The notes beneath the pieces were generated by a model. It was not told where the DNA came from, did no database searches, and saw only the letters and a list, made by a program, of their open reading frames with translations. From NCBI RefSeq assembly GCF_011386835.1, contig NC_088796.1, forward strand, positions 28,723,011-28,787,010: a stretch of DNA of 64,000 nt, written 5' to 3'. The first letter of the stretch is position 1. The number at the start of each line of letters is the position of its first letter. A program made the position numbers and the translations under genes. Shown here piece after piece: positions 33,322 to 45,300 of the stretch. The DNA comes from Chrysemys picta bellii (lineage: Eukaryota; Chordata; Testudines; Emydidae).

Positions 33322-34949
33322 GTACGTAAAAGAGCAGTTAGGCATCTAAGTACCTTTGTGAAGCTGGACCTAAGTGACTTAGGAGCACTCAAAAGTGACT
33401 TAAGCACTTCAGAGCCTAAATCTCATGGACTTCAATAAGACAGTTTCCCAAAGGCCATATTTTCAAAGATACGTAGGAGCCTGAAGATGTAAATGGAAGC
33501 ACAAAAATGCAAATAGGTACCCAATAGGATTTTCTAAATCACCAAAGCAGGCTAGGTGCCTAACTCCCATTGAAATGATCATTATGTATAAGAAATGATG
33601 TACATTTTTGCCTTAATGTTTTCTTCTTTAAAGCTGGTATTCAGTGCAAATAGACGTAAATGAATACTGTATTCTTTCTGCTTATAAAGTGCAGACAGGA
33701 AGAAAGCACTTTGTCAGACTACAAAAAGCATGTCATAAATAATGTGATTTCACACTATATGGAGAGCTTCTGCTGCAATAACGACTTTTGTACCATACAA
33801 ACGCACACATAAAGATGCAAGCCTGCTTCATAACATCGCATCACAAATTTTCTAAACCATGATTATAAAATATGAATGATAGCTAATTAAAGTACGTCAC
33901 TAACTCAATGTCCATAATGGCTGATTGCCAACTGAGATGCAGAATTAGTGTCTTCCTGTATATTTTATTTTTTTATTAATATGCTGGGAGTTTTCAAAAT
34001 ATTCTTTATGGTAAAACACATGTTCCTGTTTGTTTATATTTCATTGCTGTTGCTATTAACAAAAGATTACAGGTTAGCTGGTTCTAAAGGCGGGAACTGT
34101 CTTCCCACCGAATTATTTTGATCTTGTCTTTTTAAAATGTTCAAACATCCCCACTGCCAGTAAGGCTCCATATTCTAGTCAGATTAGCACAGCACAGCCT
34201 CCTAGACCAAAATCCTACAACAAGGCCCTCTCGCAGTGTATGCTTCATTCTGGGCCAAACTGACAATTACACAGCAATGTTAATGGATTATTTAAATCAT
34301 TGAATAACCTTCAGTTTAATGCCAATAGTAATAAAAAATACATCACAATGTGAAAATCTAATCAGTGCTTGTTAGTTACAGCTGTGCAGCTTTTCTGCTG
34401 TGTAATAGGTGTTGGGGTCTTTGGAGCCTGGGATGGCAGTTGCCTCGCCCTCTCAGATTTCCCATGTTCCCTCAACATCCATTCGCTTTGCTGCAGCCCC
34501 TACCCATGGTTCAGAGAAATTTAGCTCGTCACCCATAGCCCCCAATTGCCAAAGCGATGCCTCTCTGCCACCCTGCAAGGGAATTTCATTTGGGCAATGG
34601 GATTGCTCACAGTGCAGAGGTTCAGGGCTAGTCTGCAGAATCTCAGAAGGATCCTGTTAAAGGCAGAAGCCAGCATCATAGGAACAAGCACAGGAAAACC
34701 ACTGAAGCACAGAATTACTCTTGTGCGTGAGGTATAGCACAATATGCAGATGCTGGCAAAATGACAGCTGGATGAGTTGAAGATGGCAGCAAAATGGCCA
34801 TTTTTGTGGATAAAAATCACCATAAATAGATTTTATTTTTTAAAAGTGTACTATAGAGCCTCTTAAGTGAGCGCATGTGCATTATACACATTGTCCTGAC
34901 TGTACCATGAATTTCAGCACTACTACCGGCTAGCTCTTACAGAAAACTT
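33322..34949. other. Non-coding stretch with a dispersed repeat piece
   Basis: Near 33350-33560 the AAGTGACTTAGGAGCACTC and CTAGGTGCCTAACTCCCATT motifs mark a dispersed amniote repeat also seen at 11900-12000. The rest is AT-rich, without recognised genes. Confidence 0.45.
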
Positions 34950-34954
34950 TTCTT

Positions 34955-35115
34955 CTGTAGATCTCACAGCACTTTACAAACAGGAAGAAAATGGCAGCAT
35001 AGAGAGGTGAAGTGATCTGCCCAAAGTCACCCAGCAGACAAGTGGCAGAGGTGGGAGTAAACCCTGGTCTCAGGTCCAGTCCAATGCACTACTCACTGGC
35101 CAAACCGCCTCTCAG
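34955..35115 (-). repeat. MIR-like SINE fragment
   Basis: The plus strand reads TTTACAAACAGGAAGAAAAT, GTGAAGTGATCTGCCCAAAG, TCACCCAGCAGAC and GTGGCAGAGGTGGGAGTAAA, which is the reverse complement of the MIR core and head. Confidence 0.7.
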
Positions 35116-35672
35116 CCTAGAACTACTGTAGTCAGTTCCCAGAAAAGTAAGAATCCCAACTAAATGAAAACCTCAGACTCTAGCGAAGTTCAGAGGTGGA
35201 TATGAATTGTGAGGCTTGCACCCATTTTTAAACATTGGGGCAGATAAGCTTCCATATACTGAGATGTTTATATGAGCATTAGAATTGCAACTCTGGGAAA
35301 TGTTCCCAATAAAGCTCGAAAATAATTAAGCAAAAGTCAACTGGTTTCATGTTATGCTGCAACCTCAACAAAACTCAGACCATGTTCATGGAAAGATTTG
35401 CTGAGAGCAAATCACAAGAAAGCACTCTTTCAAGTGCTTCTGAGTCCAAATGAGAACATCTCTGGGTTGACTTCTGGGTTTGGAGTGAAATCAGGCAAAA
35501 GACAAATTTGCATTGTTTTGTCACAAAACCAGGTGAAACTCAATGGATCTGACTGAGTAGTTTCTCTTTAAGATTTTGCATTCGTCTGAATCCAAGCCAA
35601 AAGTGAAACTTTGGAGGTGCATGAAACCCTGTGAATGGAGACTACTGAATTTCGAAAGCTCTCAGTCTAAAC

Positions 35673-36230
35673 TAGGGGTGGGCAAACTTCTTGGCCTAAG
35701 GCCGCATTGGGTTTCATAAATTGTATGGAGGGCCGGTTAGGAGAGGGGGTCGTGGCCCGGCACCCACCTCCTATCTGCCCCCCCACCCAGGACCCCTGCC
35801 CCATCCATACACCCCTGCTCCCTGACTGCCCCTAGACCCCTGCCGCCCCATCCAACCCCTCCTCTTATTCCTGACTGTCTCCCAGGGACCCCTGCCCCCA
35901 TTCAACCCCTTGTTCTCCCCCTCCCCCCGAGCCCTATCCACACCCCTGCCCCCTGACCACCACCCCAAACTCCCCTGCCCTCTATCCAACCCCCCCTGCT
36001 CCGTGCCCCCTTACCACGCTGCCTGGAGCACCAGTGGCTGGCGGTGCTACAGCCGCGCCTCCGGGCTGGAGCCGGGCCACGCTGCCACCACGCAACTCAG
36101 AGCACCGAGTCAGGCCACAGCTCTGCAGCTGCACTGCCCCAGGAGCTTGTGCAGCAAAACAGCACTGGTTCTCTGCCAAGGGAGCCTCTAGAGGTGTCAG
36201 GGGCAGAATTTGCCACTCAGTGTAGGCAGA
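35673..36230. mobile_element. hAT-like element, one end only
   Basis: The left end TAGGGGTGGGCAAACTTCTT with GGCCGCATTGGG is the terminus of an abundant turtle element. A C-rich array follows (35758-36010, CCCCTGCCCC and CATCCAACCCC repeated), then a GC-rich piece. No mirror terminus was found downstream, so the right part is lost or diverged. Confidence 0.6.
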
Positions 36231-36984
36231 GGAAGAAGAGTGAACAAAATAGCCATAACACCTACACCCACCACAGAACACCTTCCCCAATATGTGAACT
36301 TTGGTTTCCTATCAAATCATTACTCTGTCAAATCATCTGTTCCAGCCATTCATCATCTGTTCACATAAGCAAAGGCTGTTTTGAACCTTCCCTGACCTCT
36401 ACTGTGGCAGTCCAATGGCCAATAAAGGTAGCTCCCCTCAGGAAAGGAGACAACTGCAGAGTACACTGCTGGAGGGAGAAAATTAGAGTCTAGAGGCCTC
36501 AATGTAATGTCCTCCCCTTTCTGTGCGTCATAAAGAATAATGCTCAGAATAATTACTACAATAGGGATGTTAAAATGTTAATTTGTACAGTAGTCTATGG
36601 CGCATGTAGTTTTGATTGACATTTTGGCTAGAAAGTGAATCTTACTTAGCAATCTCTGTTTGCTGAATTAAAGTACTTATAAAGGCAGTTTGATAAAGTG
36701 ATGTCTCCCTGTTTGAAAATGAGCCAAAGGAAACAAATGTTCTTATGACTTTGCTCCTGCGACTACAAAATGATATTTAGATAGATAAGATTTCATGGTT
36801 CTGAGTGTGGGTGGATTTGAATCTTTAGCACTAGAAGATAAATATAATGATTAGGAAGTCTTTATAAAATGTATGTAAGCTGTGTAATAGTCCTCAGTTA
36901 GAAACACATGCTGCCTTCAAGATCTGCCCTATACTGGATGCTCCATCTCCTTATGTTGATCTGCACTTCTATGACCACTATCAT
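36231..36984. other. Non-coding stretch, no gene recognised
   Basis: AT-rich sequence without recognised features. Confidence 0.4.
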
Positions 36985-37178
36985 TGAAGTATATGAGTAC
37001 CTCAAAATTAATGAATATATCCAGATGGGGAAGGGAAGTATTATCACCATTACACAGACGGGGAACTCAGGTACAGAAAGGCTAAGTGACTGCCCAAGGT
37101 CAGAGAGGAAATGTGTTGATGAGCCAGGAATTGAACCCAAGATTTCAGAGTCTTAGTCTTGTACTTTAACCACAAGTT
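36985..37178 (-). repeat. MIR-like SINE fragment
   Basis: The plus strand reads ATTATCACCATTACACAGAC, GGGGAACTCAGGTACAGAAA, GCTAAGTGACTGCCCAAGGT and AATTGAACCCAAGATTTCAG, which is the reverse MIR core followed by the tRNA-like head. Confidence 0.72.
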
Positions 37179-37371
37179 ATGGTTGCTAGTTACTTCAACT
37201 AAAATTTTCACAGGTGGCCACTATTTCTGCATTCCTAGTTTTTGGGGGTGTTCAATTTGAGTTACCTGGAGCATGAATTTTAGAAGTGCTGAACACTCAA
37301 CTGCAAATGAAGTAAAAAGGTGCGGAGGATGCTCAGTAGCTCTGGAAATAAGGCTATGTAGTCTAGAAGAA

Positions 37372-37560
37372 GGAGCATATGGCTAGGAGTCAGCAAGTCT
37401 TGTGTCTTAATCCCAGCCCTGCCAAGAATTAGCTGTGTGGCCTTGAGCAGGTTACTTTGCCTTTCTTCTCAGTTTCCACATCTATAGAATGGGAATAAAT
37501 ATCACAAACTTACCTACCTCTCAAGAACATTGACACCATTAAGTAATGTCTGTCCAGTAC
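37372..37560 (+). repeat. MIR-like SINE
   Basis: GTGTCTTAATCCCAGCCCTG, TTAGCTGTGTGGCCTTGAGC, CAGTTTCCACATCTATAGAA and TGGGAATAAATATCAC follow the MIR order from head to tail. A second MIR-like tail (CTCTGTGCCTCAGTTCCC) lies near 37674-37720. Confidence 0.75.
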
Positions 37561-37725
37561 TACAGGAAAAAAAAATCACACCCCAAACCTAATCTGAAAA
37601 TTCAGGCCCAGGAAGTCTCTAATTGCGCACCCAAAATTAGTGGAGATTTTTTGAAAATATTGTCCTAAATTTCTCTGTGCCTCAGTTCCCTACCTGTAAA
37701 AACCTTATAGGGTTGTCATTATTTA

Positions 37726-37757
37726 AAAAAAAAAAAAGAAAAAAGAAAAAAAAAAGA
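37726..37757. repeat. A-rich simple repeat
   Basis: An (A)n tract with G interruptions follows the MIR-like tail. Confidence 0.8.
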
Positions 37758-37789
37758 TGCATTTGTTAAAGTTTGTTATTTTTTCTATT

Positions 37790-38935
37790 GTGATAGTGCC
37801 AAGAAGTCCCAGTCAAATGGGCAGGATGCTAAGCACTGTACAGACGTGTAATGAAAAGCCCATACTTTTGTGACACAGTGCAACTTGGACTGTGGTTCCG
37901 TTGAGACCTCTCTCCTACCAACCTGGGCTCTCTCTCACACTGTGATGCTGTTGGCAAGCTACAAATCGCTGGCAGGTACTGCATTTACAAAGACATCCAC
38001 AGGCAGGGACATACCCAACTGAGTTACATGAATGCTTCTCCCAGCCACTCATGAACCAACAACTGAGAGGTTAATGTTCAACAGATTAAGACTTTCAAAA
38101 TGATACCTCACAAAGGCATACTTTGTATAAAGCATATCATAATTATATGACAGGGTGAATATGGTGGTTCCAGGGCAGCTGCTTTGAGGTACAGAGTGCC
38201 ACAACTTTCCTCTAAGATCCTGCAATCCAAGTATAAAATGAAAGACAATAGGTGAAAGTAAACTGATGAGGGAACCCCAAGAGAACAATAAGACAATTAC
38301 AAACAGTACAACAAACAAACAGTGCTCATCAGCTGCTTAACCATTGTTGAGTTGTGTAGCTCTGCTTCATGGCATAGGCAAGTTTGAAGAAAGAGAATGT
38401 TGTGGCTTTGCTGATTTGAAGGTGCTCCTCTCACAAAAAAAGAGAGCAGCATGAGAGAAAGGGTGACAGTATTTGTGGGAAAATTTGAATATACAATAGA
38501 GGCAGCCATTGTTGATGGAAAGGAGGCAGAGATCGATGGCTCAATAGCACATTTGAGATAAGTAGAGCTAGGCTAAACAACGAAGAGTCTTAAAAGTGAA
38601 GACGAGTAGTTTGTGTTTGATGTGGGGGGGAAGGAGAAGAGTGCAAAGATGTGGTTGGTGCATGGCTGGTAAAGCTCAGATACCATAGTGATGAGCACCA
38701 TAGAAAAGCCTTAGGAAATTAATTCCTTATTCAGTGTAGGGTTTGTATGGCATATGGCCACACGTTGAATGGAAGATAAAAAGAAATATGGAAGAACTGC
38801 CTTATTTCTTAAGCATTGTCCTTTTTGTGCACTGAATAAGGTAGGGATATTGTGAGAGAAAAATAATACGTGATCATGTAATTAAAGACTGTATCATAAT
38901 GCACAAGGGAGCAAATTAAATTTTCACAGGCAACT
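37790..38935. other. Non-coding stretch, no gene recognised
   Basis: Region 37860-38040 has a GACACAGTGCAACTTGG to CACTCATGAACC block that may be LTR-derived, not confirmed. The remainder is AT-rich. Confidence 0.35.
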
Positions 38936-38939
38936 TCTC

Positions 38940-39841
38940 ACAAGCGCCCCCTGGCCAAGTGCGTGTGCCTGCATTCACTGCCGTAGTTTGTGGTGGGTCT
39001 TCAGTGACTCAGTCTTCCGCCAAGTTACGCAGAGTCTGTGCAAAATACAAGTCAAACCCTTTCTGGGGTAAACACTCCAACAGGGGCCTATCCCAGTCCC
39101 CCTCAGTTGGAAAGTCTTTGTAGCCATGCCCCCAGGACTTCCTCCCTGCAGACTCTTTGCCCCCTCTGGGCCTTTCTGACCCCAGCTCTCCAGCCAGGCC
39201 ACTAAACAGTTCAGTTCCCATCTGCGGGTGTGGGGGGAGGGAGAGGGGAGGCAGGATGTATCAAAGTCCAATATAATCCAATGTCACTGACCCTCTTTGG
39301 GGGTCTTCAATCCCCTCTCCTGGGCCTGGTCCAGGGCTTAAGTCACTTCCCCAGTGGCTGGCTGGGGGGACCCATGCCTGACCACTACTACAGGTCCCAA
39401 TCCAGGGACTCTATGAATAGTAGTTACTGGCTGCATCCCTTTGACTACTCACGATGCTACTACATTTCCCTGGACCACTTCCCTGCAGCCCCTTCACCTT
39501 CTTTGCTCTTACCTTAAGGCTTACGTTGCTAAGTCCCAGCAGCCAGCCAAGAACTCCTCTGCTCCATCAGTCCTTGCCAGAAACAGCTCTGTCCATGGTC
39601 CTGTAGCTTCTTCAATCATCCAAGAACCCCATCGACACTCCTCCAGCTCCAGGCAGCAACTGCCTTCTGAGCTGCACTGCAGCTCCTCTTATATGGGCCT
39701 AGAATGGCTGCTCCCTGCAGCCTCTCTCTGATTGGCTGCATGAGATGCAGCCTCTCTAGGCTGCTTGGGGGATTCACCTCCACTTCTCCTTTCTGGGACA
39801 GGGTGTGGTAGGACCATGAAGCCTTCCGTAAGGGGGTCACA
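38940..39841 (-). mobile_element. Probable solo LTR
   Basis: On the minus strand the block starts TGTGACCCCC at 39841 and has a TATA-like CATATAAG at 39688-39695, about 150 bp inside, in the U3 position. It is compositionally distinct from its AT-rich flanks. The 3' border is placed near 38940 because the text changes there. A target duplication and a poly(A) signal were not found, so this remains a proposal. Confidence 0.45.
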
Positions 39842-40429
39842 CTGGCATTTTTGAATTTCTGAGTGCTTGCTTTGCAATCTTAACATTCTTTTACTGAAGG
39901 GTTTTTTCCATGCAATAATATCCTGTTATCGATTAAAAATACCAGGCTATTGATCACTCTAGTTCTCCTAGATCCTTGCTAGGCTGACTCTTCAAGAGCC
40001 AGGGGGAACCATCTCTGTGGCACTTTCCTCACAACCAACGGTGAGTAACAGTCATGCTCCACTGGTTGAGCTACTCAGGTTTTGTTTATTTCTAGAGGAT
40101 GTTGCTATTAGATTGACGTCAGGTTCTAATTCCACAGCTTTTTTCTCTATCACTTTAATTCAGATTGCCTTCACCCCTTTCCTCCTCAGAAAGGATTCTC
40201 CTAAGATGTCCTTGTCTTTGCCTTCACCCTTAAAGACATTAAAGCATTATTTACACATCCCCCAGTATCCTGGATTTATGAGCGGTCTACATGCCTAAAC
40301 TCTGCCACTGTTAGCAACATTGTTGGTCCCAAGCCCAAATAACAGAGAAGGGTTTTGCAACACTCTCTGGTAAAACTTTACAAAAGAACAGCTCAGTTAA
40401 ATCAAAACTTAAGGACAGTGGGAGCAGAT
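39842..40429. other. Non-coding stretch, no gene recognised
   Basis: No recognised features. Confidence 0.4.
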
Positions 40430-43400
40430 GGAGTTTGAGAGTCAGAACGACCAAATCTGTAACTAGAGTAGGCATGTGGAATGCAGAACTTTGTACAGTA
40501 TGGGAATATTGGCACAGGTTACATGAGAAAGAAAAAGATACCATCTGAACATAATTGGTGTCAATGAGATGAGATGGGCAGGGAGTGGAAAAATGGGGTC
40601 TGATGGTGCTAACATCTTATACTCAGGAACAGGAACACATGAAAGAAGTATGGGAATTATACTGGATAACATCACAGCAAAGACACTACCAGCTTGTTAG
40701 TCAGTGAATAACAGAACACCAGTCAGGCTGCAAAAAAACCATGCAAAGAATTTAATAATCCAAGTATATGCACCAACAAATGCAGCTGGTGACAATGAAA
40801 AGGATATATTCCAGGTCCAAGTGCAGCAAGTACTGGAGGACGTGCCTAACTATGACATCAAGTTGATGATAGAGGACTTCAATGCACAAATTGGCAAAAA
40901 CTCTCCTGCCTGGGAAGGAAACATGAGCACAGCAGTGGATAGCATCCTAACTGATAGCGGCAAACAGCTGTTGAATCTGTGGTAAAACACTCTAAAAACA
41001 GGAAGCAGTCTCTTCCAGCATAAGAGGGTAAGATCACATAAAATTACCGGACAACGTGATGATCAACCAGATATATCATGTGTGTATATCTAAGAGATGT
41101 GCATCTTCACCAGGGGGTTGAGAAGTGAGAGAGAGTCAGTCAGCAGAGAAGCAGATGTTGGCTCTGATCATTATCTTGTAGTGTGGCCCCATTACAACTT
41201 AAACTCAAAAAAGATTACAAAAATGGACAAAAAGGTGTTATAGCAATAGAGAAGTTCAAGGACAAAGAAATGCAGATCAGACTGCACTTAGCAACTATTT
41301 CAGTGTTGTACAGGGAGAGGCTGATGAAAGTCTGGAAGAGAGATGGTGAAACTGGAAGAATACAGTAGTCAATACATCAGAGGAGGTAGCGGGCCTCCAA
41401 AGAGGTTGGAAGAAAGATGCATGGATTATATCTGGAACATGGACAGCAAATGACAAGCTGAAAATTCTGAAGGGAAAAAAAAGGAATAGTGCAAGACACT
41501 GACAGAACTCAGAGGCAGATGCAAGATATAGCAAAAAAATAATAATAAAGAAATGAAGAGAGGCAGGCAAGATAGAAATGCGTGAGTTCAGAAGAAGGCT
41601 GCAGAAGCAGGCACACAGAGGGGCGACATCAAGCAGCTGTATAGAACAGTGAAAGCTCTCTCACAAATAACTAGACTGCCACATGGACAGATATTGAAAA
41701 CACATGAACAACAAGCCAGATGATGGACAGAACATTTCCATTCCATATTAAACTGTCCAGAACTGATGATCATGCACAGGTCTGAGAGAAATGCCAATGC
41801 TAATTTAGAAAAAAAGAGGAACCAACAACACCTGATGAAATTAAAGAGTTATCAAAGGTCTCAAATAGGGGAAGGTTCCTGGGGTTGACAGTACTCAACT
41901 AAAAGGGTGGGGGTGGGTTAATTCTGATTGAGCAGCTAACTGATAAAGAAAGTTTAAGTGCCACAAGACTGGAAAGACTATCATCATGGCATTGCCAAAA
42001 AGGGTGACCTTATTCAGTGCATGAACTGGAGAGGTATTGTACTGCTACCAATCCTGAGCAAAGTATCTGCTACTGTTATGCTGAATAAAATAAAGGCGGC
42101 AGGGGACGAAATCTTACAAGAAGAACTGCCTGGATGGAATCCAGCCTGATCATTTTGTGAACCCATTCACTGTTTGGCTGATCATCAAAAAGCTACTGCT
42201 TGGCAAAAAACTAACTATCTTAATAAATTTTGACTTTAAGAAAGTGTTCAATAGTGTCCACAGAGACACCCTATGGAATATTGCCAGGAGCTATAGGATA
42301 CCAGACAAGCTGATCAACGTAATAAAGAGTTTATATGATGGAAGATCAGATACAGGCCTAGGTGAGTAGTTTCGTACTACGACCGGTGTTAGACAAGGGT
42401 GTGCATTGTACCAATCCTTTTTGCATTATCAAGAGGCTGGTTGATGAAGTGGACAACAAAGGCATTGTGGACAGTGTAAAATGGTTAGTGGAGATGAGTT
42501 ACATGACCTTGACTTTTACTAAGTAGGACGTGGAATAGAAGGATTCCCCTTACATAGGTAGAACTAGAAACAGCAAAAATTGGATTGAAAGTAAATGTAG
42601 AGAAATCCAACATTATAAAGGTAGGAAATTAGAGAACAGATGCAAAGGTGTATGTGGATAGAAAAGAAATCAAAAAGGTAGAAAAAGTTCTGCTATCTGA
42701 ACTACATGATGACATTTAAAGCAGTATGCAATAAAGGATATTCATACAAGATTAGCAAAAAAAACTTCTGGAAGGCTGAGGGAGCTGGGATTGTTTAGTC
42801 TGCAGAAGAGAAGAATGAGGTGGGATTTGATAGCTGTTTTCAACTACCTGAAAGGGGATTCCAAAGAGGATGGCTCTAGACTGTTCTCAGTGGTACCTGA
42901 TGACAGAACAAGGAGTAATGGTCTCAAGTTGCAGTGGGGGAGGTCTAGGTTGGATATTAGGAAACACTTTTTCACTAGGAGGGTGGTGAAGCACTGGAAT
43001 GCGTTACCTAGGGAGGTGGTGGAATCTCCTTCCTTAGAGGTTTTTAAGTTCAGGCTTGAGAAAGCCCTGGCTGGGATGATTTAGTTGGGAATTGGTCCTG
43101 CTTTGAGCAGGGGGTTGGACTAGATGACCTCCTGAGGTCCCTTCCAACCCTGCTATTCTATGATTCTATGAACAGCATCTGGTCTCCACACCAAATTAAG
43201 AGATCAGATTATGTCATGTGACTGTAGCAAGCATGCTACTATATGGAGCAGAGATTTGGCTAATGATAGTGGCTTTAAAAAAAAAGGTTGGAGGGCTGCC
43301 TGTCACAGATGGCTGAGGAAGACATTACACATTTCATGGCATAACAACAAATGCGAGAGTAAGGGAGTTGACATAGCAGGACGTTAGCAAATATCAAAGA

Positions 43401-43660
43401 AAGAAGGCTCAGGTGGTTCGGACATATATGCCTTATGGAAGATGGGAGACATGCTAAGCATTGATTTGGGTGCATGAATGAAGAAGGAGAAGGCAAGGAA
43501 GGCCAAGAAAAAACTGGCAGAAGATAGTGATAGAGGAGGATACTGAATGTATCCTGGCATCACCTGTGAAGAAATATCACAACAAACAGGCAACCATAAT
43601 CAGTTGACAAACTGGACTGCCCAATGTGTCAAAAGCACAGGAGAAACTCAGGTCGAGGAT
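40430..43660 (+). pseudogene. Decayed non-CR1 LINE (APE endonuclease + RT), interrupted by CR1
   Basis: The plus strand shows a non-LTR retrotransposon protein in order, spread over several frames with stops. Endonuclease: TRVGMWNAELCTV near 40460, NEMRWAGSG near 40563, IIQVYAPTNAAGDNEKD at 40758, EDFNAQIG at 40871 and DVGSDHYLV near 41155. Reverse transcriptase: NWRGIVLLPILSKV at 42026, NFDFKKVFNSVHRDTLW at 42225, IPDKLINVIKSLY at 42298 and TGVRQGC near 42384. A carboxy-terminal RRLRWFGH motif follows near 43407. The domain order and motifs differ from CR1 and resemble RTE-like or related families; the clade is not certain. A CR1 sits inside at 42772. Confidence 0.85.
42772..43168 (+). mobile_element. 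CR1 LINE 3' end nested in the older LINE
   Basis: Plus orientation, with an intact-looking 97-codon fragment of the CR1 ORF2 carboxy terminus (LQKRRMRWDLIAVFNYLKG ... LEKALAGMI), then the 3' UTR (GGTCCTGCTTTGAGCAGGGG, GACCTCCTGAGGTCCCTTCC) and the tail CTATTCTATGATTCTATGAA. It is less diverged than the host LINE. The host resumes at about 43170. Confidence 0.92.
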
Positions 43661-44221
43661 AAGGACTACATAAGTTGAAAGGTAGAAGCTTCTTGTAGTT
43701 CTTAAAGCTTGTGAAAAAATACATAATAAATACAACTGTCATTTTCAAGTGGATATAATACTATTACAACTCACTGCCTGCTCTTATCTCTTGGGAAGAA
43801 CTGCTGTATAATGACAAACAGCTGCCACATTCCACATCACAGGTGGCTACATTTCAGTGAAGAGGGTAGCAACTATTGTATGAACAGTTTAAAAAACAAA
43901 CCTCACTCTGCATCATTTTGTATGTGTCCTTTTCAGTGTTAATCACGTGCTAACAACCAAACTTTTAATTCAACCAGAAAGATGTGGAGTTGGTTTCATT
44001 CTGGGAGTTGAAATTACGTCCTGTGGGTCATCATTATGGAGCCAAGCTGTGTGAGGAGGTTTGGCCAGGAGCATGGAAACCTAGGAGCAAACGGGTAAGG
44101 TATTTCTACAGATGTCTTTGGAATTGTTGGTTCTATTCTGTTGCCACACAGCTTGCTTGGTAGAAAATCAAACCGTTATACAGAATCTTGCCCTATTTTT
44201 TCCCTACATGGGAGAGGAAGG
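43661..44221. other. Non-coding stretch, no gene recognised
   Basis: AT-rich sequence without recognised features. Confidence 0.4.
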
Positions 44222-44457
44222 GCAGGCTTGTCGTTAAGGCACTGGATTGGGACACAGGAGATTTAGATTCCCATCTCTGCCACAAACATCTTGTGTGATC
44301 TTGGGAAAGTCACTAAATCTCTCTGCACTTCTGCTCCTCATCTATCTAATGGAGAGAATAAATTATAATACATTTCTTTTCTCCAACCCTTTGTCTGTCC
44401 TATTGATTTAAATGGTGAACTCTTTAGAACAGGGAGTGTCATTTAATAAGTGCCATA
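44222..44457 (+). repeat. MIR-like SINE, left part, split by a DNA element
   Basis: GGCACTGGATTGGGACACAG, TAGATTCCCATCTCTGCC, GTGTGATCTTGGGAAAGTCA and AACTCTTTAGAACAGGGAGT follow MIR order. The tail (TTTGTACAGTGCCTAGCACA) continues on the far side of the inserted element, at about 45250-45300. Confidence 0.72.
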
Positions 44458-45242
44458 TATGTTTGATCATAAGCCGGTTCATATATAAGCCGACCCCCCC
44501 ACCAAGATGGATAAGCAAAAATGGCAAATTTTTATGATCCATTCATAAGCCGACCCTATAATTCAGGAGTCGGCAAACTTTGGCTCCCGGCCCATCAGGA
44601 TAAGCCGCTGGTGGGCCGAGACGGTTTGTTTACCTCGAGCGTCCGCAGGCACAGAGATAAACCCAAGTAAACAAAATGTCCCGGCCTGCCAGCGGTTTAC
44701 CCTGATGGGCCGGAACAGCAACTGGTGGGGAAATTTTCGGGGGGAGGGGGGCAGAGAAGCTGGGGGTCAGGGAAGTAACCCTTGTGACCACGCCCCACAT
44801 GACCCCTCCCCTAACCCAGGACCTCCCCACATGACCCCTCCCCATATAATCCCTCCTCACCCCACCCCTAGCCCGGGACCCCCCCACACTCTCCCCATCC
44901 CAACCCATCCCTTCCCACCTTACTTGGGGTGGCCAGGGGAGGATGTCTCTGGCCTGGCCGGAGCAGCTCCAGCAGGTTGGGCGGCACGGCTGCAGCTTGC
45001 CAAACCTGGAGCTGCAGCTGCTTCGGAGGCTGGGGGGGAGAGCAGCGTGGCCAGAAGCGGAGACACTCTGGTCCCGCCTCTTCCCTTCTGGCTCTGCTAG
45101 CTGTGCTGCCTCTCCTTGCCCACTCTGTTGGGGGGAGGGGCTGTGTCCCACCTCTCCCCCTCTCTATACCTATTCATAAGCCGACCCCCTTCTCTGATGC
45201 TTCCCTTTTTTACTAAAAAAATTCAGCTTATGAACAAGTATA
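44458..45242. mobile_element. Mariner-like non-autonomous element, 785 bp, TA target
   Basis: The left end TATGTTTGATCATAAGC and the right end GCTTATGAACAAGTATA are inverted repeats matching at 14 of 17 positions, each beside TA (44456-44457 and 45243-45244). The phrase ATAAGCCGACCC recurs near both ends (44482, 44550, 45177). The interior has an inverted repeat (44587-44713) and C/G-rich sequence (44740-45160). No transposase was recognised. Confidence 0.75.
44587..44713. repeat. Imperfect 36-bp inverted repeat inside the 44458 element
   Basis: Positions 44587-44622 and 44678-44713 are near reverse complements (CCGGCCCATCAGG..CCGCTGG). The inner GTTTGTTTACCTCGAGCGTC text recalls the palindromic MITEs at 4427 and 25232. 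A start-like CAGGAGTCGGCAAACTTTGG lies at 44564, so this could be a nested element with a lost right end. Confidence 0.65.
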
Positions 45243-45300
45243 TACGTTATTTGTACAGTGCCTAGCACAGTAGGATAGGTAGCTGCTACTATAATACAAA

